Positions 7,133-15,368 of a stretch of DNA of 64,000 nt are shown here, piece after piece. This DNA is from UMGS902 sp045580835 (lineage in GTDB: Bacteria; Bacillota; Clostridia; Oscillospirales; CAG-272), in the NCBI GenBank assembly GCA_045580835.1, contig JAZNOM010000024.1, positions 1 through 64,000 on the forward strand, in the 5' to 3' direction. The notes beneath the pieces were generated by a model. The model ran no database searches. It was not told the origin of the DNA and saw only the letters and a program-made list of their open reading frames with translations. Position 1 is the first letter of the stretch, and each line of letters starts with the position of its first letter. Made by a program: the position numbers and the translations under genes.

Positions 7133-8530
7133 ATGGCTAAAGTAAAAATTACTGAAACCGTACTGCGTGACTCTCACCAGTCGCTTGCAGCTACGAGAAT
7201 GACAACCGCCGAGATGATTCCGATTTTGGAAGCACTCGACGCTGTTGGATATCACGCACTCGAAGCATGGGGCGGTGCTACCTTTGACTCCTGCCTCCGC
7301 TTCCTCAACGAAGACCCTTGGGAAAGACTCCGCACCATCCGCGCGCATGTAAAGAACACCAAGCTCCAGATGCTTTTCCGCGGTCAGAACATTCTCGGCT
7401 ACCGTCACTATGCCGATGACGTAGTTGAATACTTTGTTCAAAAGTCTATTGCAAACGGTATCGACATTATCCGTATTTTTGACGCGCTCAATGACCCCAG
7501 AAACCTCAAGACTGCCATTAATGCGACAAAGAAAGAGGGCGGTCATGTTCAGGTAGCGTTCAGCTATACTACAAGCCCCGTTCATAACAACGATTACTTT
7601 GCAAAGCTTGCAAAGGATATGGAGAGCATGGGTGCTGACTCTATCTGTATCAAGGATATGTCAGGTCTTCTTCTCCCCTACGATGCTTATGACCTCGTTA
7701 AAAAGCTTAAGGCGAGCGTAAATGTTCCGATTGAACTCCACACTCACTACACCGCAGGTGTTGCTTCGATGACTACCATGAAGGCAATTGAAGCTGGCGT
7801 TGACATTATCGACACCGCTATTTCGCCTTTTGCTATGGGTACCTCACAGCCCGCTACCGAGCCTATTGTTGCCGCTCTTGCAGGTACAGAGTTTGACACC
7901 GGTCTTGACCTTGAAAAGCTCAATGTTGTATCGAAGTATTTCGACGGCATCCGCGAAAAGTATCTTGAAAGCGGTCTTATCAATCCCAAGGTGCTTAAGG
8001 TTGACGTTAACGCGCTCCGTTATCAGGTTCCAGGCGGTATGCTTTCAAACCTCGTTTCCCAGCTTAAGCAGGCAGGCAAGCTTGACCAGCTTGACGAGGT
8101 TCTTGCGGAAGTTCCGAGAGTTCGTGCTGACGCCGGCTATCCTCCGCTTGTAACTCCTACTTCGCAGATTGTCGGTACTCAGGCAGTATTCAACGTTATC
8201 TCGGGCGAGCGTTACAAGATTGTAACCAAAGAGTTCAAGGGCATCGTTCACGGCGACTACGGCACCACTCCCGTTCCGATTTCAGCAGAGTTTAAAAAGC
8301 AGATTCTCGGCGACGAAAAGCCCATTACCTGCCGTCCTGCCGACAACATCAAGCCCGAGCTTTCTTCTCTCCGCGAAAAGGTTAAGCCTTATATGGAGCA
8401 GGAAGAAGACGTGCTTACTTATGCCCTCTTTGAGCAGGTTGCAACCAAGTTCTTTGAGGACAGAAAAGCAAAGCTCTACGAGCTTGACGGCGCAAATGCC
8501 GACAAAGACCTCGGCGTTCATAGCGTGTAA
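7133..8530 (+). CDS. oxaloacetate/pyruvate carboxyltransferase subunit (OadA/5S type) without biotinyl domain
   Basis: 465 residues: a TIM-barrel carboxyltransferase opening with Thr-Glu-Thr-Val-Leu-Arg-Asp-Ser-His-Gln-Ser, the metal-binding His-Thr-His motif (residues about 203-205) and Ile-Lys-Asp-Met (the Lys that is carbamylated in relatives). It ends after the conserved PycB-type region and has no Met-Lys-Met biotin site, so it must use the separate carrier at 5526-5909. Family members interconvert oxaloacetate and pyruvate with biotin carrying the carboxyl. With the 12S-like subunit in the same operon, the set resembles a transcarboxylase joined to a sodium pump. A strong terminator follows. 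Confidence 0.93.
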   Translation: MAKVKITETVLRDSHQSLAATRMTTAEMIPILEALDAVGYHALEAWGGATFDSCLRFLNEDPWERLRTIRAHVKNTKLQMLFRGQNILGYRHYADDVVEYFVQKSIANGIDIIRIFDALNDPRNLKTAINATKKEGGHVQVAFSYTTSPVHNNDYFAKLAKDMESMGADSICIKDMSGLLLPYDAYDLVKKLKASVNVPIELHTHYTAGVASMTTMKAIEAGVDIIDTAISPFAMGTSQPATEPIVAALAGTEFDTGLDLEKLNVVSKYFDGIREKYLESGLINPKVLKVDVNALRYQVPGGMLSNLVSQLKQAGKLDQLDEVLAEVPRVRADAGYPPLVTPTSQIVGTQAVFNVISGERYKIVTKEFKGIVHGDYGTTPVPISAEFKKQILGDEKPITCRPADNIKPELSSLREKVKPYMEQEEDVLTYALFEQVATKFFEDRKAKLYELDGANADKDLGVHSV

Positions 8531-8540
8531 ACTGTATAGA

Positions 8541-8570
8541 AAAACCGAGCAGAAATCTGCTCGGTTTTTT
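8541..8570 (+). terminator. intrinsic terminator of the decarboxylase operon
   Basis: 13-bp stem 8541-8553/8556-8568 ending in a T run, 10 bases after the last stop codon. Confidence 0.9.
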
Positions 8571-8585
8571 CCGTATAAATATAAC

Positions 8586-8618
8586 AAAAAAGACGGGCAG
8601 AAACTGTCCGTCTTTTTT
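8586..8618 (-). terminator. intrinsic terminator of rplS
   Basis: 15-bp perfect stem 8586-8600/8604-8618, with A/T ends that give a U tract on the minus-strand transcript. It sits 20 bases past the rplS stop and faces the terminator of the convergent operon. Confidence 0.9.
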
Positions 8619-8637
8619 GACTTGATTTGGGTAAGAC

Positions 8638-8985
8638 TTAGCCTTCGATCTTTTCCTTAACCTTTGCACTCTTACCAACGCGCTCGCGGATGTAGTAAAG
8701 CTTCGCACGGCGAACCTTACCAACTCTTACGAGTTCAACCTTAACAACGTTGGGAGAATGGAGCGGGAATGTCTTTTCAACACCGCAACCATAAGCTACA
8801 CGTCTTACAGTGAAGGTTTCCGAGATTCCACCGCCATGCTTTGCAATAACAGTACCCTCGAAAATCTGGATTCTCTCCCTTGCACCCTCTTTGATTCTGT
8901 TGTGAACCTTAACGGTGCTACCGATTTCGATTACAGGGGGATTCTCCTTAATCTGCTCATTAACAAAAGCCTCAATCTTATTCAT
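8638..8985 (-). CDS. rplS: 50S ribosomal protein L19
   Basis: 115 residues, the usual length. L19 sits at the 30S-50S interface. The family pattern is clear: Pro-Pro-Val-Ile-Glu-Ile-Gly-Ser-Thr-Val-Lys-Val-His then Gly-Ala-Arg-Glu-Arg-Ile-Gln-Ile-Phe-Glu-Gly, and later Arg-Val-Gly-Lys-Val-Arg-Arg-Ala-Lys-Leu-Tyr-Tyr. The start is the ATG at 8985 behind AAGGAGGGCCC; the longer frame upstream is leader. It stands alone here rather than with rpsP-rimM-trmD, its common partners. The leader of about 85 bases from its promoter could hold an autoregulatory structure, but I could not identify one. Confidence 0.97.
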   Translation of the reverse strand: MNKIEAFVNEQIKENPPVIEIGSTVKVHNRIKEGARERIQIFEGTVIAKHGGGISETFTVRRVAYGCGVEKTFPLHSPNVVKVELVRVGKVRRAKLYYIRERVGKSAKVKEKIEG

Positions 8986-9075
8986 TTTTGGGCCCTCCTT
9001 ATAACATCGGACATTCATGCAGAGCATTGCAGCGGACTATCCGTAATAAATTGTGTTCATGACACAACGCATTTG

Positions 9076-9104
9076 ATTATAACACATCAAAAATAGTTTT
9101 GCAA
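9076..9104 (-). promoter_or_regulatory. sigma-A promoter for rplS
   Basis: On the minus strand: TTGCAA (9104-9099), 17-base spacer, TATAAT (9081-9076). Confidence 0.8.
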
Positions 9105-9158
9105 TAGGTAAACGCAAAATTTTTAGCAGATTTTGCAAATTTTCTTCTAATATAAATA

Positions 9159-9187
9159 TTGAATTAAATATATAATTATGCTATAAT
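9159..9187 (+). promoter_or_regulatory. sigma-A promoter for the apgM-like gene
   Basis: TTGAAT 9159-9164, 17-base spacer, TATAAT 9182-9187 in an AT-rich region. It is divergent from the rplS promoter. Confidence 0.8.
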
Positions 9188-9224
9188 ATTAAAATAATAT
9201 TTATAATTCCGAAAGGCAACGATC

Positions 9225-10433
9225 ATGAAATACTTTGTCCTCGTCTGCGACGGCATGGCAGACAGAAAAATTAAAGAACTTGGCGGCCGTACCCCTATGG
9301 AAGCTGCAAACAAACCCATGATGGATATGCTCGCCTCTAAAGCAATGTGCGGCACCGTTTCCAACGTACCAAACGGTATGGTTCCCGAAAGCGACACTGC
9401 CAACCTTGCTATTCTCTCATATGACCCCAAGGTTTATTCAAAGGGTCGTTCACCCCTTGAAGCTATGAGCATGGGGCTTGAAATGCAGCCTGATGAAACC
9501 GCATACCGCTGCAACGTTGTAACTCTCAGCGACGACGAGGACTATGACAACAAGATAATGCTTGACCACAGTGCGGACGAAATCACCACCGAAGAGGCTG
9601 ACGCACTTATCAAGACACTTGAAGAAAAGCTTGGCAACGAGATGCGCCACTTTTACACCGGTGTTTCCTACCGTCACTGCCTGCTTTGGAAAAACGGCTC
9701 GGAAACATACAACTTCATGCGTCCGCATGATATCCTCGGCAAGTGCATTAAGGATTATCTTCCTCACGGCGAAGAAGGCAAGCCTTTCTATGACCTCATG
9801 CGTGCAAGCTACGATATTCTCAAAGACCATCCCGTAAACATTGCTAGACGAAACGCAGGCAAGCGTATTGCAAACTCCGCTTGGCTTTGGAGCCCCGGAA
9901 AGAAGCCGGCACTTCCCTCTTTCTCTGAAAAATGGGGACTTAACGGCGCTGTCATTTCCGCAGTTGACCTTATCAAAGGCATCGGTATCTGTGCAGGCAT
10001 GAAGTCGATTGACGTTGAGGGCGCGACCGGCAACGTTCACACCAACTACGACGGCAAGGCTGATGCCGCTATCGAAGCATTCAAAGACGGTCATGATTTT
10101 GTATTCGTTCATGTTGAAGGTCCCGATGAATGCGGTCACCGTGCAGAAATTGAAAACAAAGTACTCGCTATTGAAAAAATCGACTCGATAATTCTTAAAA
10201 AGGTTTACGATTACCTTTGCGGTTGCGGCGACGACTTCAAGATTTTCCTGCTCCCCGACCACCCCACTCCCATTGAAATCCGTACACACAGCATGGAGCC
10301 CGTTCCCTTCTTTGTATACTCAAGCAACAAAGAAACCAAGGGCGTTGAAAAGTTTACCGAAGCCACCGCGGAGGCTACAAAGCTCTACTATCCTCAAGGT
10401 CACGCACTTCTCGACTATATAATCGAAAAATAA
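9225..10433 (+). CDS. apgM: ApgM-family enzyme: phosphoglycerate mutase or homoserine kinase
   Basis: 402 residues, alkaline-phosphatase superfamily. The N-terminal Val-Cys-Asp-Gly-Met-Ala-Asp metal motif, Glu-Ser-Asp-Thr-Ala-Asn with the catalytic Ser, His-Val-Glu-Gly-Pro-Asp-Glu-Cys-Gly-His and the C-terminal Pro-Asp-His-Pro-Thr-Pro motif are typical of archaeal-type cofactor-independent phosphoglycerate mutase. From memory, a Bacteroides member of this family was shown to be a homoserine kinase, and thrC (threonine synthase) lies 3.4 kb downstream in the same gene run. So the alternative role, O-phosphohomoserine synthesis, deserves equal weight. First gene of a closely packed plus-strand run. 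Confidence 0.85.
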   Translation: MKYFVLVCDGMADRKIKELGGRTPMEAANKPMMDMLASKAMCGTVSNVPNGMVPESDTANLAILSYDPKVYSKGRSPLEAMSMGLEMQPDETAYRCNVVTLSDDEDYDNKIMLDHSADEITTEEADALIKTLEEKLGNEMRHFYTGVSYRHCLLWKNGSETYNFMRPHDILGKCIKDYLPHGEEGKPFYDLMRASYDILKDHPVNIARRNAGKRIANSAWLWSPGKKPALPSFSEKWGLNGAVISAVDLIKGIGICAGMKSIDVEGATGNVHTNYDGKADAAIEAFKDGHDFVFVHVEGPDECGHRAEIENKVLAIEKIDSIILKKVYDYLCGCGDDFKIFLLPDHPTPIEIRTHSMEPVPFFVYSSNKETKGVEKFTEATAEATKLYYPQGHALLDYIIEK

Positions 10434-10442
10434 GGAGAGATT

Positions 10443-11021
10443 ATGTCTAACAAAAATACTGTTCAGAAGAACTCTTTTGCCGCAGAAGTTTTCGAGTGGC
10501 TTGAAATGGTTGTCCTCTCGGCTTGTGTTGTTCTTTTGATTTTCACCTTTGTGGCGCGCCCTGCAAATGTTGACGGTGCTTCTATGGAAGACACTTTGCA
10601 TGACAAGGAAATGCTTGTTATTTCCAATCTCTTTTATGAACCGGAGCATGGCGATATCATCGTGTTTCAAAAAATCAACTCGGTTCATCCCGCGCCGATT
10701 GTGAAGCGTGTAATTGCAACAGAGGGTGAAACGATTGACATTGATTTTGACACATGGACGGTAACCGTAACCGATGTTGACGGCAACAAGCGCGTGCTGG
10801 ACGAAAGCGAGTACAGAAAGCTGCTCCCCGACCGCCGCGTTACATCCGATCTTTCATATCCCATTACGCTTGGAGAAGACGAGCTTTTTGTAATGGGCGA
10901 CAACCGCAACAATTCACTTGACAGCCGCGACTCACGCATTGGCATTGTAAAAGAAAACGAAATCATCGGCAAGGTATGCCTTCGTGCCTTTCCGCTTAAC
11001 AAATTCGGAACTGTAAATTAA
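10443..11021 (+). CDS. lepB: signal peptidase I
   Basis: 192 residues: one N-terminal membrane helix (about 20-38), then the serine/lysine protease fold. Box B Gly-Ala-Ser-Met places the nucleophile at Ser47. Box D Val-Lys-Arg-Val-Ile-Ala places the general base at Lys88. Box E Met-Gly-Asp-Asn-Arg-Asn-Asn-Ser-Xaa-Asp-Ser-Arg is intact. It cleaves signal peptides from secreted proteins such as those encoded at 50-63 kb. It lies 9 bases after the apgM-like gene, with AGGAG. Confidence 0.95.
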   Translation: MSNKNTVQKNSFAAEVFEWLEMVVLSACVVLLIFTFVARPANVDGASMEDTLHDKEMLVISNLFYEPEHGDIIVFQKINSVHPAPIVKRVIATEGETIDIDFDTWTVTVTDVDGNKRVLDESEYRKLLPDRRVTSDLSYPITLGEDELFVMGDNRNNSLDSRDSRIGIVKENEIIGKVCLRAFPLNKFGTVN

Positions 11022-11030
11022 GGAGGAAAT

Positions 11031-11903
11031 ATGGGTAATTCACAGTATCAAATACAATGGTTTCCCGGTCATATGGCAAAAACCCGCCGTTTGATAAGCG
11101 AAAACCTGAAATACACGGACATTGTGATTGAACTTCGTGATGCCCGTATTCCCTATAGCTCAAAAAACCCCGAGATAGAAAAGCTTATAGGCGACAAACC
11201 AAGACTTATTCTTTTGAACAAGGCTTCGCTTGCAGATGCAAACGTAAACCGCGCATGGCTAAAATACTTTGAAGCACGCGGCGAAAAATGCCTGCTTTTG
11301 GACTGCGTAAACGGCAACGGTATCAAAGATATTTACCCTGCTGTTTGCGATATCTTGAGCGAGAAAATGGCGCGTTGGGCTGAAAAAGGTATGAACAAAA
11401 AGGTGCGCGCAATGGTTGTAGGCATTCCAAATGTAGGCAAATCGTCGTTTATCAACCGCATTGCCGGCACAAACAAAGCAAAAGTTGAAAACCGTCCCGG
11501 TGTTACATTAACCAAGCAATGGGTTTCGACAAGCATAGGGCTTGAACTTATCGACATGCCCGGTGTTTTGTGGCCTAAATTTGACGACAAGTTTGTAGGC
11601 GAAAACCTTGCAATGACAGGTGCTATAAAAGACCATATTCTCGACACCGAGGAGCTTGCAATGCTCCTTTGCGGACGACTCCGCGACAGTGCGCCAAAAG
11701 CATTTGCAGAGCGTTACAAGCTCACTGATACTGACGGTTGGGAAGACCTCGACCTTTACGATTTATTTGAACTTGTCGGCAAAAAACGCGGCTTTCTTAT
11801 GTCCGGCGGTGTGATAAATCACGAGCGCACCGCAGACACCATTTTAAACGAATTTCGTGCTGCCACTATCGGCTGCATATCACTGGAGGCACCTAAATGC
11901 TGA
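11031..11903 (+). CDS. rbgA: ribosome biogenesis GTPase RbgA (YlqF)
   Basis: 290 residues, circularly permuted GTPase. The G4 region (Leu-Leu-Asn-Lys-Ala) near 61-65 precedes G1 Gly-Ile-Pro-Asn-Val-Gly-Lys-Ser-Ser (131-139) and G3 Asp-Met-Pro-Gly-Val-Leu. The opening Trp-Phe-Pro-Gly-His-Met-Ala-Lys-Thr is characteristic. RbgA acts in late assembly of the 50S subunit. G4 reads Asn-Lys-Ala-Ser rather than Asn-Lys-Xaa-Asp, which is noteworthy for guanine recognition. Its end overlaps rnhB by 7 bases, the common rbgA-rnhB-yraN order of Firmicutes. Confidence 0.95.
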   Translation: MGNSQYQIQWFPGHMAKTRRLISENLKYTDIVIELRDARIPYSSKNPEIEKLIGDKPRLILLNKASLADANVNRAWLKYFEARGEKCLLLDCVNGNGIKDIYPAVCDILSEKMARWAEKGMNKKVRAMVVGIPNVGKSSFINRIAGTNKAKVENRPGVTLTKQWVSTSIGLELIDMPGVLWPKFDDKFVGENLAMTGAIKDHILDTEELAMLLCGRLRDSAPKAFAERYKLTDTDGWEDLDLYDLFELVGKKRGFLMSGGVINHERTADTILNEFRAATIGCISLEAPKC

Positions 11904-12505
11904 CTTTTGAACACGAAAAAGCACTGCGCGATGACGGCTATATTGCCGTTTGCGGAGTTGACGAAGCGGGGCGCGGACCTCTTGCAGGCCCCGTGGTTGC
12001 CGCCGCGTGCATTCTGCCGATTGACTGCCATATTGAGGGGCTTAACGACTCCAAAAAGCTCTCCGAAAAGAAGCGCGAATTGCTTTTTGACGAGATTAAA
12101 GAAAAGGCTATTGCTTATTCAATAGCATCGGCATCCAATGAAGAAATCGACGAGTTCAATATACTTAATGCGACGATGCTCGCTATGGCTCGCGCTATAG
12201 AGGGACTGCCAAAGCCTGCGGACTTTGCTCTGGTTGACGGTAACTGCGTGCGCAACTTCCCTGTCCCTGCGGCTACTCTTATAAAAGGCGATGCAAAATG
12301 CCCTTCGATTGCGGCAGCATCCATTCTCGCAAAGGTAACGCGTGACCGCATCTGTATGGAAATGGACAAAGATTATCCCGAATATAATTTCAAAAAGCAT
12401 AAAGGCTATCCAACAAAGGAGCATCGCGACCTTGTAATCAAATACGGTCCCTGCCCTTTGCACCGCCTTACGTTTTTGAAATTTATGAACAAGGAAAACG
12501 GCTGA
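11897..12505 (+). CDS. rnhB: ribonuclease HII
   Basis: 202 residues. The catalytic Asp22-Glu23 sit in Gly-Val-Asp-Glu-Ala-Gly-Arg-Gly-Pro-Leu-Ala-Gly-Pro. A further Asp lies in Leu-Val-Asp-Gly-Asn, with the Ala-Ala-Ala-Ser-Ile-Leu-Ala-Lys-Val-Thr-Arg-Asp motif. It cuts RNA in RNA-DNA hybrids, including single ribonucleotides and Okazaki primers. It overlaps rbgA by 7 bases and yraN by one (TGATG), indicating translational coupling. Confidence 0.97.
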   Translation: MLTFEHEKALRDDGYIAVCGVDEAGRGPLAGPVVAAACILPIDCHIEGLNDSKKLSEKKRELLFDEIKEKAIAYSIASASNEEIDEFNILNATMLAMARAIEGLPKPADFALVDGNCVRNFPVPAATLIKGDAKCPSIAAASILAKVTRDRICMEMDKDYPEYNFKKHKGYPTKEHRDLVIKYGPCPLHRLTFLKFMNKENG

Positions 12506-12882
12506 TGTTTTTCGGTAAAACAACAAAGGATATCGGAAGACGCGGAGAAAAGTTTGCAGAAAAGCATCTCAAGAAGCAAGGCTACAAAATCGTTGCAAAA
12601 AACTTTTCATCTGCACACGGCGAAATTGATATAATTGCCGAAAGTAAAGACTATCTTGTTTTTGTCGAGGTTAAAGCACGAAAAAACAACGAAGAGAATT
12701 TCAAAAATTACGGTTTACCGGGTGAAGCGGTAAACAAAACCAAACAGCAGCATATCATATTTACGGCACAAATATTTTTACAACGACATCCTACAGAAAA
12801 GTCTTTGCGCTTTGACGTTATCGAGGTTTACCTCGGTGACAAAGTAGAAATCAACCACATCGAAGACGCATTTGTCCTTTGA
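12505..12882 (+). CDS. yraN: YraN/UPF0102 endonuclease-like protein
   Basis: 125 residues, usual length. The restriction-endonuclease-like core is visible: Gly-Arg-Arg-Gly-Glu at the N-terminus, then His-Gly-Glu-Ile-Asp-Ile-Ile-Ala, then Phe-Val-Glu-Val-Lys-Ala-Arg. The Glu/Asp/Glu-Xaa-Lys set matches a PD-(D/E)XK nuclease site. The biological role is not established. It sits in its common place right after rnhB. Confidence 0.93.
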   Translation: MFFGKTTKDIGRRGEKFAEKHLKKQGYKIVAKNFSSAHGEIDIIAESKDYLVFVEVKARKNNEENFKNYGLPGEAVNKTKQQHIIFTAQIFLQRHPTEKSLRFDVIEVYLGDKVEINHIEDAFVL

Positions 12883-12893
12883 AAGGAGCCACT

Positions 12894-13835
12894 TTGGAAT
12901 ACAAACTTTTTGACCTCCACTGCGATACACCGTATCAGTTATTCAAGGAGTCGCAGAATCTTAAAAGCAACAATCTTCACATCGCGCTTGACAAAGCCGG
13001 CGTTTTTACGAAATACGCTCAAATCGCAGCAATTTGGAGCGACGCTGACCTCGATGATGAAGAAGCATACACCGCTTTTTGGAGAATACTTAATAACTTC
13101 AAATATGAAATAGAACTCAACCGTCAACATGCGGCAATTTGCCGTTCATACGATGACCTTGTACAAATTCCCGATGAATACGCCGCGTTTTTCCTTGCAA
13201 TTGAAGACGCCCGTATTTTAAGCGGCAATATCGAAAGAATACGCGAGGTTTATGACGCGGGTGTGCGCTTTATCTCCATGAACTGGCAGGGCGAAAACGC
13301 ACTCGGCGGCGGATATGACACAAATTCTCCGCTTACTCATCTTGGAAAAAGCGTTGCAGGTCTTGCACTTGACCTTGGAATGGTACTCGATGTTTCCCAC
13401 TCTTCTGCAAAAGTAGTTGATGAGCTTGCGGAAATGGCGGCGGCAGTTAAGCGTCCGATAATCGCCACGCACTCAAATTCAAATTCGGTTGCGGTGCATC
13501 CGAGAAATCTTACAGATGACCAGTTTACAAAAATTGTCCAAAGCGGCGGTATCGTAGGTATTTCACTTGCCCATTCACATCTGTGCGGCAAAGGCAGTAC
13601 TGTGGCAAGTATCGAACACGTGATTGACCATATCGAATACTATCTCGGTCTTGACGGTCAGCACACGGTTTGCCTCGGTTGTGATTTTGACGGAATTACA
13701 AATACTCCTTGCGACATTGAAAACATCGGAGAACTTTATAAGCTTGCCGATGCAATGTCAGCAAAGAATTTCAGCGATGAGCTTATAAATGCAATCTTCT
13801 ACCAGAATGCGTATAATTTTTTGAAAAAAATATAA
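12894..13835 (+). CDS. membrane dipeptidase family (M19) peptidase
   Basis: 313 residues. Renal-dipeptidase-type TIM barrel: Leu-His-Cys-Asp-Thr near the N-terminus supplies the first metal ligands, Ile-Glu-Asp-Ala the bridging Glu, and Ala-Thr-His-Ser-Asn and Gly-Cys-Asp-Phe-Asp-Gly are later family motifs. It probably hydrolyses dipeptides, perhaps with D-residues. The start is most likely TTG 12894, five bases after AAAGGAG (12882-12888); another TTG at 12879 would lie upstream of that ribosome site and overlap yraN. Confidence 0.88.
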   Translation: MEYKLFDLHCDTPYQLFKESQNLKSNNLHIALDKAGVFTKYAQIAAIWSDADLDDEEAYTAFWRILNNFKYEIELNRQHAAICRSYDDLVQIPDEYAAFFLAIEDARILSGNIERIREVYDAGVRFISMNWQGENALGGGYDTNSPLTHLGKSVAGLALDLGMVLDVSHSSAKVVDELAEMAAAVKRPIIATHSNSNSVAVHPRNLTDDQFTKIVQSGGIVGISLAHSHLCGKGSTVASIEHVIDHIEYYLGLDGQHTVCLGCDFDGITNTPCDIENIGELYKLADAMSAKNFSDELINAIFYQNAYNFLKKI

Positions 13836-13860
13836 TAGCATATAAACGAAAGGATCCACC

Positions 13861-15339
13861 ATGAATTACTCCAGCACAAGAAGTACAAACCAAGATAAAG
13901 TTTCAGCAGCGCAGGCTATCAAGCAAGGTCTTGCCAACGACGGCGGCTTGTTTATGCCCGAAAGCATCCCGCAGATTTCACTTACCGACATTGAAAACCT
14001 TATCGACAAAAGCTATGTTGAGCGCGCAGTCAGCGTTCTCTCCATGTTTTTGACCGATTATACCAAGGAAGAACTCCTTGCCGACTGTAAGGCTGCCTAC
14101 AGTGAAGAGCGTTTTGTAGGCGGTGCTGCTCCTCTTCGCAGCATTGACGGCAAAGTTTTTTCACTTGAACTCTGGCACGGCCCCACCTGCGCGTTCAAAG
14201 ATATGGCGCTCCAGATCATGCCCCGTCTTCTCTGCCGTGCGCTTGAAAAGACCGGCGAAAAACGCGATGCAATGATTCTCGTAGCAACATCCGGCGACAC
14301 CGGCAAAGCTGCACTTGAAGGCTACCGCGATATTGATAAGATTCGTATCAAGGTATTCTATCCCGTAGACGGCGTTAGCCGCGTACAAAAGCTCCAAATG
14401 GCTACACAGAGCGGTAACAACGTTGATGTTTGCGCTATCCATGGCAACTTTGACGATGCGCAGACCGGTGTTAAAAAGATTTTTGCAGATGCCGAAATCG
14501 CAAAAGAACTTAACGATAAAGGCATCTTCCTTTCCAGTGCTAACTCAATCAACTGGGGTAGACTCGCTCCTCAAATCGTTTACTATGTTTCCGCGTATTG
14601 CGACATGGTAAAAATGGGCGAAATCTCTCTAGGCGATAAAATTGACGTTTGTGTGCCTACAGGTAACTTCGGCAACATCTTTGCTGCATACATCGCAAAG
14701 ATGATGGGACTTCCGATTGAAAAGTTTGTTTGCGCTTCCAATCAAAACAACATTCTTACCGACTTTCTTACTACAGGTACATATGACCGCAACCGCAAGT
14801 TCTACACAACAATGTCCCCCTCTATGGACATTCTCATTTCCAGCAATCTTGAGCGTCTTCTCTACACCCTTGCAGGTGCAGAAAAGACCGCGGCATACAT
14901 GAAAGAATTAAACACCACCGGCAAATACACTCTTGATGCCGAAACCAAGGCAAAAATTGACGAAAACTTCTACGGCTACTGCTGTGATGAAGAAGGTACT
15001 GCAAAGACCATCCGTGAAACCTTTGACAAGTACGGCTATCTCTGCGACACACACACCGCTGTCGGTCTCTCTTGCGCAAGACAGTATGCAGCAGAGCACG
15101 GCGGAAACAAAATTGTTCTTGCGTCTACCGCAAGCCCCTACAAGTTTGCAAACGATGTTTATACCGCGGTTTCAGGTAAAACTGCTGCTAACGAACTTGC
15201 CGCTCTCACAGAGCTTGCTGCGTACACAAATACCGAGATTCCCTCACCTCTTGCTGACATCGACAAGCGCACCGTTCGCTTTACAAAGACAATTGATGCG
15301 GCAAACATGCCTGCAGACGTAATGTTTTTCGCTGATTAA
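13861..15339 (+). CDS. thrC: threonine synthase
   Basis: 492 residues, the long bacterial/yeast-type class. The PLP Lys is Lys113 in His-Gly-Pro-Thr-Cys-Ala-Phe-Lys-Asp. Ala-Thr-Ser-Gly-Asp-Thr-Gly-Lys-Ala-Ala binds phosphate, and Pro-Thr-Gly-Asn-Phe-Gly-Asn is typical. It converts O-phosphohomoserine to threonine. GAAAGGA precedes the ATG. No thrB of the GHMP type is seen nearby; the ApgM-like enzyme at 9225 may fill that step. Confidence 0.96.
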   Translation: MNYSSTRSTNQDKVSAAQAIKQGLANDGGLFMPESIPQISLTDIENLIDKSYVERAVSVLSMFLTDYTKEELLADCKAAYSEERFVGGAAPLRSIDGKVFSLELWHGPTCAFKDMALQIMPRLLCRALEKTGEKRDAMILVATSGDTGKAALEGYRDIDKIRIKVFYPVDGVSRVQKLQMATQSGNNVDVCAIHGNFDDAQTGVKKIFADAEIAKELNDKGIFLSSANSINWGRLAPQIVYYVSAYCDMVKMGEISLGDKIDVCVPTGNFGNIFAAYIAKMMGLPIEKFVCASNQNNILTDFLTTGTYDRNRKFYTTMSPSMDILISSNLERLLYTLAGAEKTAAYMKELNTTGKYTLDAETKAKIDENFYGYCCDEEGTAKTIRETFDKYGYLCDTHTAVGLSCARQYAAEHGGNKIVLASTASPYKFANDVYTAVSGKTAANELAALTELAAYTNTEIPSPLADIDKRTVRFTKTIDAANMPADVMFFAD

Positions 15340-15368
15340 TTATTAAAAAACTACCGAGGAGGAAAGAT

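Noticed and set aside
9060..9230. Divergent rplS/apgM gap as a regulatory palindrome region
   Set aside because: Apart from two good promoters I see only AT-rich runs and no convincing operator.
9450..10289. 279-codon frame antisense to the apgM-like gene
   Set aside because: Shadow of a conserved enzyme; no recognisable motif and no promoter of its own.
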